From: Oligoflexales bacterium
GTDB taxonomy: Bacteria; Bdellovibrionota_B; Oligoflexia; Oligoflexales; RGVZ01
Length of the DNA: 52,947 nucleotides
Reading direction: 5' to 3'
Assembly: GCA_947468665.1 (NCBI GenBank)
Contig: CANILH010000002.1
Location: forward strand, 87,959-140,905
Shown here: positions 44,473 through 52,109 of the stretch, one piece after another
Position numbering within the stretch: the first letter of the stretch is position 1
How the letters are laid out: each line of letters starts with the position of its first letter
Notes under the pieces: model-generated
What the model saw: the letters and a program-made list of their open reading frames with translations, nothing else
The model's database searches: none
What the model was told of the DNA's origin: nothing
Program-made: the position numbers and the translations under genes

Positions 44473-46274
44473 TTACCTGCCTCAGAGGATGTTTTCTTGC
44501 GGCGGGCACCCGCCCGAATTGCCGCCTCAGAGACAAGGCTTTTAGCGTGATCAAGGGAGGCTTTGGTGACTTTATCGCCAGAAAGCAACCGAGCGATCTC
44601 TTCCAGGCGATCAGTTGTCGACAGCGGCTGGATTGTGGATTCGGTACGGTCTTTACCCTCGATTTTTTTCACTATGTAATGACGATCAGCATAAGCTGCT
44701 ACCTGTGGCAGGTGACTTATACAGATAATCTGGCAGTATCCGGAAAGCTCTGAGATTTTTTGGCCGACAATATCAGCCACACGGCCTGAGATCCCGGTGT
44801 CGATCTCGTCAAACACCAGAACACAGGTCTCAGCACCCACGACCAAGGCCTTTTTCAGTGCCAGCATGATGCGGCTTACCTCACCACCGGAGGCGACTTT
44901 CGCGAGCGGAAGACTCGCTTCACCTTTATTGGCCGCGAGATAAAACTCTGCTTTTTCTGAGCCCACGTCACCGACTGAGGTCCAATCATCTAACACATCA
45001 CTCCAGGTGGAAACTACCTCACCGCCAAAGGGAGATAACTCAAGAGCAGGCACAGACCTGGCTACCTGAAAAAACTCAACGGTAAACTTGGCCGACGGCA
45101 TGGCAAGGTCAGTTAGTTCTTTTTCGACGCGGGTTGTAACTAATCCTGCGGCTTTTCTTCTTGCCTCGGCCAATATCGAGGACACAGCCATCAGTGACCT
45201 CACCTCAGTAGTCAAACGACCAAGCAGCAGAGATACATGAGACGAGGCGTTTTCAAGGGCTGTCACCTGATCTTGGAGCCTTTTCCAGGATTCTGTCAGC
45301 TCTTCTACCGTCACGGCTGAATGTTTGCGAAAAAGCGACTGATAGCCAGCGATCCTGGACTCTGCCTTATCGATATCATCGTCTGACATCTCAAGTTTGC
45401 CCACGGCACGCCCCAGAGCAAAACTCAAATCATCCACATCACCGGCAAGTCGGGACGCGGTGTTTGCAAGTTCATCGAGTTCACTTGATTTAGCCAGACC
45501 CAAGGCTCTCGACATCTCGCGAAGACGCCGGGCAACCGAGTCACCAGAATCATCTTCCATAAGTTCCTGGGCTTTTCTCAGGGCCGCGGTAATTCCGGCA
45601 GAAAGTCTAGCCCTTTCAGTCAGTGCCTTCACGGCGGCATAATCGGCACCATCTGGATTAAATTCCTGAAGTTCACTAAGTCTAAAGACCAGATAATCCA
45701 CATCCCGGCCCTTGCCACTGGCCTCCTCTACAAACCTCCTGAGCTCATGCATGGTGCCGGCAGCGAGTTCAAAGGCATCATGAAAACTCCGGACGAGTGT
45801 TCTGGGTTCAACAAACTGATCAAGACACGCGGTATGATGATGGCTATCAAGAAGTCGGTGACTATCATGCTGGCCAAAAACATCAATGAGTGACGAGGCA
45901 AGCTCCTTTAGAGCACCGGTTGTCACGGGAAGTTCATTAACCCAGGCCGCAGACCGCCCTTTTGATGATACCGAGCGGCGAATAATCACCGCAAACTGAT
46001 CTCCGTCCTCCTCTGGGGTGACCCCCCAACTGGAGAGAAGCTTCAAAGCCTGATGCTCAGCACGTATTAAGAAGCGTCCAGACACAGTGGCCTGATCAGC
46101 TCCACGCCTGACGGCGTCTGGACTTGCCTTGCCGCCAAGTAAGAGGCTCAGTGCTTTAATGAGAATAGACTTCCCGGCGCCGGTCTCACCCGTGATGACG
46201 TTAAAGCCAGTGGTGAAATCAATAGCGAGGCTTTCAATGATAGCAAGGCCCTGAATCGTAAGATGAGTCAGCAT
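44469..46274 (-). CDS. recN: DNA repair protein RecN
   Basis: SMC-like ATPase that acts at DNA double-strand breaks. The 601-residue protein has the N-terminal Walker A GETGAGKS (29-36), a central coiled-coil region (about 155-370), and the C-terminal signature and Walker B (SGGEVSRIMLAL and VLVFDEIDTGISG). The start ATG 46274 has GGAGG nine bases upstream. It overlaps the esterase gene by ATGA and diverges from the charged coiled-coil gene. RecN genes are often LexA-regulated. I did not find a convincing LexA box upstream. Confidence 0.97.
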   Translation of the reverse strand: MLTHLTIQGLAIIESLAIDFTTGFNVITGETGAGKSILIKALSLLLGGKASPDAVRRGADQATVSGRFLIRAEHQALKLLSSWGVTPEEDGDQFAVIIRRSVSSKGRSAAWVNELPVTTGALKELASSLIDVFGQHDSHRLLDSHHHTACLDQFVEPRTLVRSFHDAFELAAGTMHELRRFVEEASGKGRDVDYLVFRLSELQEFNPDGADYAAVKALTERARLSAGITAALRKAQELMEDDSGDSVARRLREMSRALGLAKSSELDELANTASRLAGDVDDLSFALGRAVGKLEMSDDDIDKAESRIAGYQSLFRKHSAVTVEELTESWKRLQDQVTALENASSHVSLLLGRLTTEVRSLMAVSSILAEARRKAAGLVTTRVEKELTDLAMPSAKFTVEFFQVARSVPALELSPFGGEVVSTWSDVLDDWTSVGDVGSEKAEFYLAANKGEASLPLAKVASGGEVSRIMLALKKALVVGAETCVLVFDEIDTGISGRVADIVGQKISELSGYCQIICISHLPQVAAYADRHYIVKKIEGKDRTESTIQPLSTTDRLEEIARLLSGDKVTKASLDHAKSLVSEAAIRAGARRKKTSSEAGK

Positions 46275-46403
46275 TTAATGAGTCCTCCAAAAGCAATTTG
46301 CAAAGAAACCATATCAAATATCTGCCGAAATTTGAGTGGATATTTCACTGCCCTGCGCATAAAATCCAGGATTAGCAACCTCTTGCCAGTTATGGGATAA
46401 AAC

Positions 46404-46799
46404 ATGTCCACAAGTGACACCAACGATAAGCCTTTAAGCCGCAGTGAATTATTTGCCCGCAAGCAGGCCGAATATAAAGAAAAGGCCAAAGAATGGGCCA
46501 AATCAGCCCGCAAGGCCTATATGGAAAGACCTGACGTCAAAGAAAAACTCCGCCTACAAAAGGAGAAAATGGCCGAACGCCGTAAAGAACAATCAAACCG
46601 ACTTAAGGCCGCCAAAAAGTCAGAGAAAACGGCACTATCAGACGCTCAAAAAGAAACTCGCGTCCGTAAACAAGAAGCCCGGGATGTGGAACTCACCCAG
46701 ATGCTGGCACCTGCTAACGCCTTAGACGATAAATCAGCCCCTGACATCCCCAAAAAACCAACTTTCACCGTCATTCACGGTGGTAAAAGCGGTGTATAA
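46404..46799 (+). CDS. Charged coiled-coil hypothetical protein
   Basis: A 131-residue very polar protein rich in Lys, Glu, Arg and Ala (for example KQAEYKEKAKEWAKSARKAY and RLQKEKMAERRKEQ), predicted to be a long helix or coiled coil (about 15-95), followed by a disordered tail. No domain recognised. Its stop codon is directly followed by the ATG of the dehydrogenase gene (TAAATG), so the two are co-translated or operonic. Ribosome site weak. Function unknown. Confidence 0.65.
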   Translation: MSTSDTNDKPLSRSELFARKQAEYKEKAKEWAKSARKAYMERPDVKEKLRLQKEKMAERRKEQSNRLKAAKKSEKTALSDAQKETRVRKQEARDVELTQMLAPANALDDKSAPDIPKKPTFTVIHGGKSGV

Positions 46800-47741
46800 A
46801 TGACCTCAAAGATTTTTGAATGCATCGCCATACCATCTCCATCTTTTTCTAAGCACAACGTTCTTGTGGCCGAGGCCAGCGCACACGCCAAGCGGATTGT
46901 GATTAATGACGCCGGCGAAAAATTCGATGAGGCGGGCCTCGCAAATTTTCTAAATGAGGCGAAAGCCGACGCTGCGATCATCGGAACAGACCCTCTGTCT
47001 TCCAAAGTCATCTCGTCCTTAAAACACCTGAAGGCTATCGGCAAATATGGCGTCGGCTGTGACAACGTGGATATTGCGGCCCTTAAGGCTAAGGGCATAC
47101 ACTTTGGCTGGGAAGGCGGCGTTAACCGTCGAAGCGTCTCAGAGCTCGTCTTGGGGTTCATGCTTGGTCATCAAAGAAATATTTTCAGAAGTATTAACCG
47201 CATGCAAAACGGGTCGTGGCAAAAAGACGGCGGCGTCCAGTTGTCCGAAAAAATTATCGGCATCGTAGGCTTTGGCTTTATTGGAACTGATCTCGCGCAT
47301 CTTTTAAAACCATTCGGGTGCGAAATTCTCGTTCATGATATTTTAGATAAAACCGTCAGCTGCCATGAACTCGGAGTAAAACAGGTGCCATACGAGGACC
47401 TCTTGACTCGGGCGGACATCTTGTCTTTTCACGTCCCCGGCAGCTCAGTAACCCGCGGTATGTTTGGCCCAAAAGAACTCACTAAAACAAAACAAAATCT
47501 CCTCGTGATTAACACCGCCCGCGGCGGAATTTTAGATTTTGACGCTGTAACCAAGGCTGTTTTGAGCCACAAAATCGCTGGCTACGCCTCAGATGTCTTT
47601 CCTGATGAGCCACTTATCTCAAGCGAATTCAAGGTAGAGTCCGGTTTTTATTTCACACCGCACCTCGGCGGCAACGCCGCAGAGGCGGTTCTTGCTATGG
47701 GACGATCTGCGATTAAGGGATTAAAGGAATTCTGGCTTTAA
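46800..47741 (+). CDS. D-2-hydroxyacid dehydrogenase, phosphoglycerate-dehydrogenase-like
   Basis: A 313-residue NAD-dependent dehydrogenase, likely cytosolic. NAD-binding GFGFIG (about 156-161) in IGIVGFGFIGTDLA, catalytic Arg in NTARGG (about 237-242), and HLGG (about 281-284), with the His of the catalytic pair in PHLGG. The region GKYGVGCDNVDIAALKAKGI also matches SerA-type proteins. It lacks the C-terminal ACT domain of long SerA enzymes. Serine synthesis is plausible, but hydroxypyruvate or other 2-hydroxyacids are possible. It starts right at the preceding stop codon. A small palindrome (AGTCACC/GGTGACT, 47748-47762) follows. Confidence 0.85.
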   Translation: MTSKIFECIAIPSPSFSKHNVLVAEASAHAKRIVINDAGEKFDEAGLANFLNEAKADAAIIGTDPLSSKVISSLKHLKAIGKYGVGCDNVDIAALKAKGIHFGWEGGVNRRSVSELVLGFMLGHQRNIFRSINRMQNGSWQKDGGVQLSEKIIGIVGFGFIGTDLAHLLKPFGCEILVHDILDKTVSCHELGVKQVPYEDLLTRADILSFHVPGSSVTRGMFGPKELTKTKQNLLVINTARGGILDFDAVTKAVLSHKIAGYASDVFPDEPLISSEFKVESGFYFTPHLGGNAAEAVLAMGRSAIKGLKEFWL

Positions 47742-47847
47742 TACCTCAGTCACCCGGTGACTTCCCAAAATATATTTTCAATCCCGATCCCCGAAAAATT
47801 ATTGGCATTTTCACCTAATCCTAGGCCTATGGTCAATTGGTGACGGA

Positions 47848-47877
47848 TTGACGCGAAAACTAAAAAACACGTATGAC
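47848..47877 (+). promoter_or_regulatory. Candidate promoter of the first winged-helix-like gene
   Basis: TTGACG (47848-47853) and TATGAC (47872-47877) are separated by 18 bp, about 45 bp before the ATG at 47922. The -35 differs from consensus at one base. The -10 is weak. Confidence 0.4.
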
Positions 47878-47921
47878 ATTTTTCCAAGATCAAACAACTT
47901 GCCTAGGGAGAGTGAAAGAAA

Positions 47922-48347
47922 ATGTCATCAAGATCCAGCATTGTCAGAAGTCCACAAACACTTACACACGTCGCCGCGTTGCCGCGAGTTGAGCTTGCGG
48001 GTATGCATATTGTCGTAAACGGCAAAAAACTAAGCCTCACCAGAAAGGCAAAGGCATTTCGTATCATCAGGGCTTTTTTCGCGAGACCAAGCCCAGCTAT
48101 GACGACCCGCGAGCTTATCCAGATACTGGACGAGGAGGAAGGAATCCCAAGGCGACTCTCCATAAGGGGCAAACAAGCCCAGCACACCGCTCTTGTGAGA
48201 ATGTTCAGCCGGATGCGAGAGGATTTTGAAGATGCCTTTCGCCAGTTGACCCCTGAACGAACAACCTGGTTTCACTACGATAAAGATCGCAAGCATTGGG
48301 TGCTATTTAAGATGCCCTCCACTGGGGCTGACGGACTTTTTTACTAA
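47922..48347 (+). CDS. Winged-helix-like hypothetical protein, paralogue A
   Basis: A 141-residue basic protein. It shares with the next two genes a motif order: a helix containing (R)ELI, then a variable loop, then a helix like (A)LxRhxxxhxxxF and a C-terminal W...GW/HWVLF strand. In A the later part reads HTALVRMFSRMREDFEDAF and TTWFHYDKDRKHWVLFKMP. This pattern suits a winged-helix DNA-binding domain of the OmpR/SARP kind with no receiver, which is inference. The start ATG has GGGAG about 11 bases upstream. It is 38 bp before paralogue B. Confidence 0.6.
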   Translation: MSSRSSIVRSPQTLTHVAALPRVELAGMHIVVNGKKLSLTRKAKAFRIIRAFFARPSPAMTTRELIQILDEEEGIPRRLSIRGKQAQHTALVRMFSRMREDFEDAFRQLTPERTTWFHYDKDRKHWVLFKMPSTGADGLFY

Positions 48348-48385
48348 AATAACGAACTAATTAACATAAAATCAGGAGACTGCTT

Positions 48386-48820
48386 ATGGCCCCCGCACAT
48401 TTATACCGACCAACATTCATCATTGATAGCTTCGCCCCAAAATTGGCACAAGACGGCAGCATCACAACCGCCACCAGGGTATTTGAGGTAAGGCCCATGA
48501 CAAGACAATTTCTTTTTCTCAAAAATCTGGCCATGAAAAAATCGGGCCTTCTTAGAAGAGAAGAACTTATCGGAGCCATGTATGGGGATGTATTCGAGAT
48601 CAACCCGGCCACTTCAATGAAAACAACCGTCAACCGCTACCAGACAGCCGTCAAAACCTTATCTAGACTTAGACTTGAGCTGGAGCACTTTTTCGGAGAC
48701 CTCGTGCCGCCTGGATTTACCTGGCTACCGTGGAGCGAACGAATGGGCGGCTGGATATTATTCAGCCGTGGATTTGTCGATCAATCACGGGGCACACGCC
48801 TCCTCACATCCGTCCAATAA
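48386..48820 (+). CDS. Winged-helix-like hypothetical protein, paralogue B
   Basis: A 144-residue protein. It shows LRREELIGAMYGDVFEI, then KTLSRLRLELEHFFGDLVPPGFTWLPWSERMGGWILFSRG (in parts), which matches paralogue C closely in the LSRLRxxLExFF-x-x-LPPGxxW..SE..xGW-x-L pattern. The N-terminal 40 residues are not conserved. GGAG lies seven bases before the ATG. An inverted-repeat element begins at the stop codon. No known family. The three paralogues may be transcription regulators of unknown targets. Confidence 0.62.
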   Translation: MAPAHLYRPTFIIDSFAPKLAQDGSITTATRVFEVRPMTRQFLFLKNLAMKKSGLLRREELIGAMYGDVFEINPATSMKTTVNRYQTAVKTLSRLRLELEHFFGDLVPPGFTWLPWSERMGGWILFSRGFVDQSRGTRLLTSVQ

Positions 48821-48948
48821 TCAAAGCCCTGCCGGGACACTCTCCCGCCAAAAGCGTCATGTTTAACCTAAATATGTCTTCGCTATGCTCGCGATTATAG
48901 AAGCCTCCCCTCCTATGCTCCAAGAGTGTTTATTGGCAGGCTTTGATT
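48819..48948. repeat. Inverted-repeat element between paralogues B and C
   Basis: Arms AATCAAAGCC-c-TGCC (48819-48833) and GGCA-GGCTTTGATT (48935-48948) are complementary except for one extra base, about 100 bp apart. The inner sequence contains a smaller hairpin (CGGGA/TCCCG, 48834-48848). Could be a structured 3' RNA, or a small MITE-like element. No target-site duplication was seen. Confidence 0.5.
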
Positions 48949-48953
48949 TTGGG

Positions 48954-48987
48954 ACCACAGGCGCCTTGCTCTGAGGCGGCCTGTGGT
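48954..48987 (+). terminator. Hairpin before paralogue C
   Basis: ACCACAGGC pairs with GCCTGTGGT, with an inner GCC/GGC pairing offset by one base. It is followed by TTTACC. The T tract is short, so it is a moderate terminator or part of the structured region just upstream. Confidence 0.5.
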
Positions 48988-49101
48988 TTACCTCGAAAGA
49001 TAAAAAAAATCCGAAAACCGCAACCACGTGCAACTGCTTTTTGAGAACCTGTGCGATAACACACCCGATGCCGAGAATACTAACAACAGAAAGGTAGACC
49101 C

Positions 49102-49566
49102 ATGACCCCCGACGATTTAGCACCAACACCGCAAGTAAAGTACGAAGTCCACGAGACCCCGCGACTAACATCAAAAGCACGTTCACTGACCATTTCAAGC
49201 GAAGGAGCTATCACCTGCGGGTCCAAGAAATTTCCCTCAAACGGTTCAGGAATCAGGGGCGAAATCCTGAGAATCATAGGAAGAAGTCTCTGTGGATATC
49301 TCGCCAAAGACACCTACCAGGACGATTTAATCGACAGATTTGTGAGGTTCAGTCCGCCGTCCTCGGCACCTGTTCGCACTGAGCCTTACTTCAGAAGAAA
49401 AAATAACGTCAATAAGGCCCTCTCTCGCCTAAGACATGATCTCGAGCAATTTTTCGCCCGCGAGCTTCCGCCAGGCACAAAGTGGCTGTGTTTTAGCGAA
49501 AAAATCGACGGCTGGCTTCTTTACCGCCTGCCAGGGCTTGGCTGTGATGGGGAGTATCATTGGTGA
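49102..49566 (+). CDS. Winged-helix-like hypothetical protein, paralogue C
   Basis: A 154-residue protein related to paralogue B. It has YQDDLIDRFVRF in the early helix position and NKALSRLRHDLEQFFARELPPGTKWLCFSEKIDGWLLYRLPG (in parts) at the C-terminus. The N-terminus is polar and unrelated. AAAGG is about 7 bases before the ATG. It lies 281 bp after paralogue B, behind the inverted-repeat element and a hairpin. The stop codon overlaps a possible small downstream reading frame. Confidence 0.6.
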   Translation: MTPDDLAPTPQVKYEVHETPRLTSKARSLTISSEGAITCGSKKFPSNGSGIRGEILRIIGRSLCGYLAKDTYQDDLIDRFVRFSPPSSAPVRTEPYFRRKNNVNKALSRLRHDLEQFFARELPPGTKWLCFSEKIDGWLLYRLPGLGCDGEYHW

Positions 49567-49718
49567 GAAATTGGGGGAGGAGGGAAATCAGGTCGGCAAG
49601 ACATGCAATGGGGAGTGCCGAGCGGAAGGCTTATGAACATGAATTGCATTTTGATATCGGGGAGGAAAACTAACACTTCGATATCACAATAGACGAAGAA
49701 AACGTCGAAGAGGTTTAA
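49563..49718 (+). pseudogene. Possible degenerate small ORF with in-frame stop
   Basis: A reading frame from GTG 49563 gives 36 residues ending GEEN, a TAA (49671-49673), then 14 more codons in the same frame (HFDITIDEENVEEV) to a second TAA at 49716-49718. The two parts share the pattern HFDI...EEN. This looks like a broken or mutated small gene just before the zinc-finger-type gene. It has no convincing ribosome site of its own. It could be chance. Confidence 0.3.
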
Positions 49719-49719
49719 A

Positions 49720-50280
49720 ATGCCCTGCAAATTTCTACCTAAACGTCTTCTTGAGCGCCTTCGAGATGGATACGAAACAGATTCTGGAGACATAGTTCAC
49801 GCAGTATGCCGTTCGGAGAGAGGATTATCGTGGATGGCTCTCTGTGGGGCGAAACCAAGAGAAAAAAGCGCCGGTTGGGGAACTTATGACGAGGAAGACA
49901 TAATTTGTCCCAAGTGTCTAGAAAAACTGATAAATCCGCCTGAATTTAAAATTGCCAGGACAATTGAACCATCCTCGGAGATGCTGTTAATTCAATACGA
50001 TCTATTACAAGATGGGGAAGTTTGCGGGTACTGGTTGCTTCGCATTAATCACCAGAACTTTTTTAATGGACCGTTATCGTGGGGGATATATTTTAAGGAT
50101 GAATTTCGCGGGTGCTGTTGCTTCCTTGATTGTAATCGCAGTGATTTTTTGATATCCGAGGTTGCGACAAAACATGAGAGCGGGGGAACTATCTATGTCA
50201 AACGGTTCAGGCTCAACAAGTATTCAACGGGATTATTTGAGCGAATGGAAGCAAAGGGATTCGTTAAAATTGGCGAATAA
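49720..50280 (+). CDS. Zinc-finger-type hypothetical protein
   Basis: A 186-residue protein. The N-terminal 75 residues hold a His...CG...CxxCL pattern (VHAVC, ALCGAKP, CPKCLEKL), seen in many small zinc-binding proteins. The C-terminal 110 residues include GYWLLRINHQNFF and FRGCCCFLDCNR with no known fold. Start ATG 49720 has GAGG six bases upstream. The last part overlaps the next ORF in another frame by up to 86 bp. Its function is unknown, and the neighbourhood suggests accessory DNA. Confidence 0.6.
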   Translation: MPCKFLPKRLLERLRDGYETDSGDIVHAVCRSERGLSWMALCGAKPREKSAGWGTYDEEDIICPKCLEKLINPPEFKIARTIEPSSEMLLIQYDLLQDGEVCGYWLLRINHQNFFNGPLSWGIYFKDEFRGCCCFLDCNRSDFLISEVATKHESGGTIYVKRFRLNKYSTGLFERMEAKGFVKIGE

Positions 50281-50626
50281 ATCATTGGAGCTAACATACA
50301 CGTCAAAGCCTCCAATTTTCGATCATATAGTAACGGTGCTCGCTACCTGCGGGGACAAAACTCTATTCACTGGTCTCTTTAATATTCACCCTCCTCACGA
50401 CCTTATGAGTGTTGATTTGCATGGTAGTGGAACAGCGCTCGACGCCGCCGAGATTATTAGATTTTTATCGGGGAAAATCGGGGCTCCGGTGCGGATGGAC
50501 ATGTCGGCAAATGAGAACGTTTTTACAGAAATAGAACTTCAATACCTCGGTACCAATCTTGAGGTTATCAAGCACAACCAAAAATCACATGCAGATGAAC
50601 AAACAGTGATTGATGGTGCGATCTGA
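50195..50626 (+). CDS. Hypothetical protein overlapping the zinc-finger-type gene
   Basis: About 143 residues in a different frame from the preceding gene. The likely real section (about 45-143) has FDHIVTVLATCGDKTLFTGLFNI and LDAAEIIRFLSGKIGAPVRMDMS. No family is recognised. The start is uncertain. ATG 50195 has GGGGGA seven bases upstream but overlaps the previous gene by 86 bp, and a later TTG (about 50269) is possible. The long overlap could also mean a frameshift or misread start. Confidence is limited. Confidence 0.45.
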   Translation: MSNGSGSTSIQRDYLSEWKQRDSLKLANKSLELTYTSKPPIFDHIVTVLATCGDKTLFTGLFNIHPPHDLMSVDLHGSGTALDAAEIIRFLSGKIGAPVRMDMSANENVFTEIELQYLGTNLEVIKHNQKSHADEQTVIDGAI

Positions 50627-50811
50627 AATTGTCACGCAAAAATCGTTATTGAAAAATAATTAAGCAAACAATCTATACCCACTACTCCATGCGATGTAGA
50701 GATAGAGATGAAATCGCAGGCCATCCATTTAGGTCACGCCTTAATCATCATCAATAGCTCGCTCGCGGCGGCAAAACGACATGCGCCATTTCCGTCTTTC
50801 CGAGCGCAACA

Positions 50812-51015
50812 CCCTCCCGAGTTAGCACGTTTGTACTACCCCAAGGCTTACGCCAGCAAACTAGCCGCAGTCAATTTAATTCAATGATATCATGCATTTG
50901 TCCGTGGCGGACACATTGTCTGCGACGTCGGATCTAGCGCCTCTTTTTAAGGCGCGATTAAAGTTCCACTCATCACCTCCGACGGCAGCCCCACACTCAG
51001 CCAAAGGGGGTTTCT
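50812..51015 (+). repeat. Leader repeat copy 1 (before cassette 1)
   Basis: About 200 bp that resembles 51906-52109, the divergent leader of cassette 2. Shared landmarks are ccctcccgag, a TTA..AC-gttt-GTACTA palindrome (50822-50839), a TGTCCG-tgg-CGGACA palindrome (50899-50913) and the ttgtctgcgacgtc block. A GCGCCT/AGGCGC hairpin (50937-50955) is better paired here than in copy 2. To its left, where copy 2 has a minus-strand gene, there is no such gene. 50627-50811 holds nothing I can identify. Confidence 0.75.
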
Positions 51016-51576
51016 ATGGACGACATAATAGAGCGTTTCAGGGCCAAACGAGGAAAATTTAAAGGACTTAGAGACAACGGCGATACATGGCAGATGCTTT
51101 ACAAAAATGGAGGCGAGGAATTACTTCGCGAATTTGCCGAGCACATGCTGACGGAGCACGACTATTACGCCAAACAACATGACGGCGGATTCATGAGTCG
51201 CCTCACTATGGTAGTTGAATCAATCTGGCTCCCTCCAGAGCGGTTTTGGTATTACGCGTTCAAGAGGTTTTCTGAGCAAGACCGATATTTTTTATCGGGT
51301 AATAAACACTGTCCTGAGGACTTATTAGAGAGCATATGGATTGGAAACTATTACAGTAGCTACGATGGCACTCCTCGACCGGACGCAGTAGCTTGTTGCG
51401 CGTATTTTAATAATTATCGAAAAGCACTTTCGATCTACGCACGCCGCCCAGACCTAAGATATGTTTTATGTAAATCAATGCGTGCCCAGTACCAATACTC
51501 ACTCAAGCGGGAGGGAATTATCCCGATCCCGGATGAGTCGGTCAATTTCAGCCTCAATCTCGGCAAAGCGAGCTAA
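51016..51576 (+). CDS. Cassette 1 plus-strand gene, unknown family (186 residues)
   Basis: A 186-residue soluble protein of unknown function, largely helical, with no signal peptide. It is about 70% identical to the gene at 52110 and the centre is almost fully conserved: WYYAFKRFSEQDRYFLSGNK, HCPEDLLE and IWIGNY. The DNA in that block differs mainly at third-codon positions, so selection has kept the protein sequence. The C-terminus (YSLKREGIIPIPDES) overlaps the convergent minus-strand gene by 78 bp. The start ATG 51016 has AAAGGGGG upstream. It may be an immunity, toxin or regulatory component. The role is unknown. Confidence 0.75.
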   Translation: MDDIIERFRAKRGKFKGLRDNGDTWQMLYKNGGEELLREFAEHMLTEHDYYAKQHDGGFMSRLTMVVESIWLPPERFWYYAFKRFSEQDRYFLSGNKHCPEDLLESIWIGNYYSSYDGTPRPDAVACCAYFNNYRKALSIYARRPDLRYVLCKSMRAQYQYSLKREGIIPIPDESVNFSLNLGKAS

Positions 51577-51900
51577 TCTTTCGTTTTTACGCAACAACTT
51601 CAGCCCATCAGTATTAATCATCTTCAAATCTAGCTGCTGGATGAGCCCCCCAACAAGACCATTATAAAACACACCCATTGCCGCATCATTATCCGAATGC
51701 TTACTCCGCTGCAGCTCGACCACAAATTCCGTAATCTTATTATTGATGTTCACGTACTCGCCAGCGGCCACTTTAGTCAGCATCTCTTTCACCGCAGGAT
51801 CCTCAGTCCCTACGCGGGCCAGCCATTGCTCCGCTGCCACCACATCAAACTTCAAGTCCCGCCAGCTTTGTGCTCCATAAAAAACTTCTCTTTTTGGCAT
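51499..51900 (-). CDS. Cassette 1 minus-strand gene, unknown family (133 residues)
   Basis: A 133-residue soluble protein, mostly helical, no known family. The start ATG 51900 has GGAGG six bases upstream. The N-terminal half (DLKFDVVAAEQWLARVGTED and KEMLTKVAAGEYVNINNKIT, in parts) is nearly identical to cassette 2, while the C-terminal half is clearly diverged. The 3' end overlaps the convergent plus-strand gene by 78 bp in both cassettes, so the overlap is conserved. The product could pair with the plus-strand protein, for example as toxin and immunity or antitoxin. This is inference. Confidence 0.72.
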   Translation of the reverse strand: MPKREVFYGAQSWRDLKFDVVAAEQWLARVGTEDPAVKEMLTKVAAGEYVNINNKITEFVVELQRSKHSDNDAAMGVFYNGLVGGLIQQLDLKMINTDGLKLLRKNERLARFAEIEAEIDRLIRDRDNSLPLE

Positions 51901-51905
51901 AAGAA

Positions 51906-52109
51906 CCCTCCCGAGTTAATACGTTTGTACTAACCCAAGACTTACGCCAGGACCCCCGCAAAGATCAGCTTAATTCAATAATATCAGTGATTTGTCCGCG
52001 ACGGGCATGTTGTCTGCGACGTCAGATGTAACGCCCTAAATTGAGGCGAAATTAAAGTTCCACCATCCATCTCCGAGGGCAGGTCCACACCCAGCGAAAG
52101 GAAATCATC
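51906..52109 (-). repeat. Leader repeat copy 2 (between cassettes)
   Basis: The divergent intergenic region between the minus-strand gene of cassette 1 and the plus-strand gene of cassette 2. It matches 50812-51015 along its length. It has TTAATAC-gttt-GTACTAA (51916-51933), a near-perfect palindrome (6 of 7 arm bases) just upstream of the minus-strand gene's ribosome site, and a looser TGTCCG..CGGGCA palindrome. It likely contains promoters for both genes and possibly an operator. Confidence 0.7.

Noticed and set aside
46275-46403. LexA (SOS) box upstream of recN
   Set aside because: A CTG...CAG pair occurs, but with 11 rather than 10 bases between, and the organism's LexA motif is unknown.
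50821-50839. Integron attC-like core (GTTAGC...) at the cassette leader
   Set aside because: The sequences do not fit the GTTRRRY/RYYYAAC pairing in either copy, and no integrase was seen. The repeat is a longer duplicated leader.
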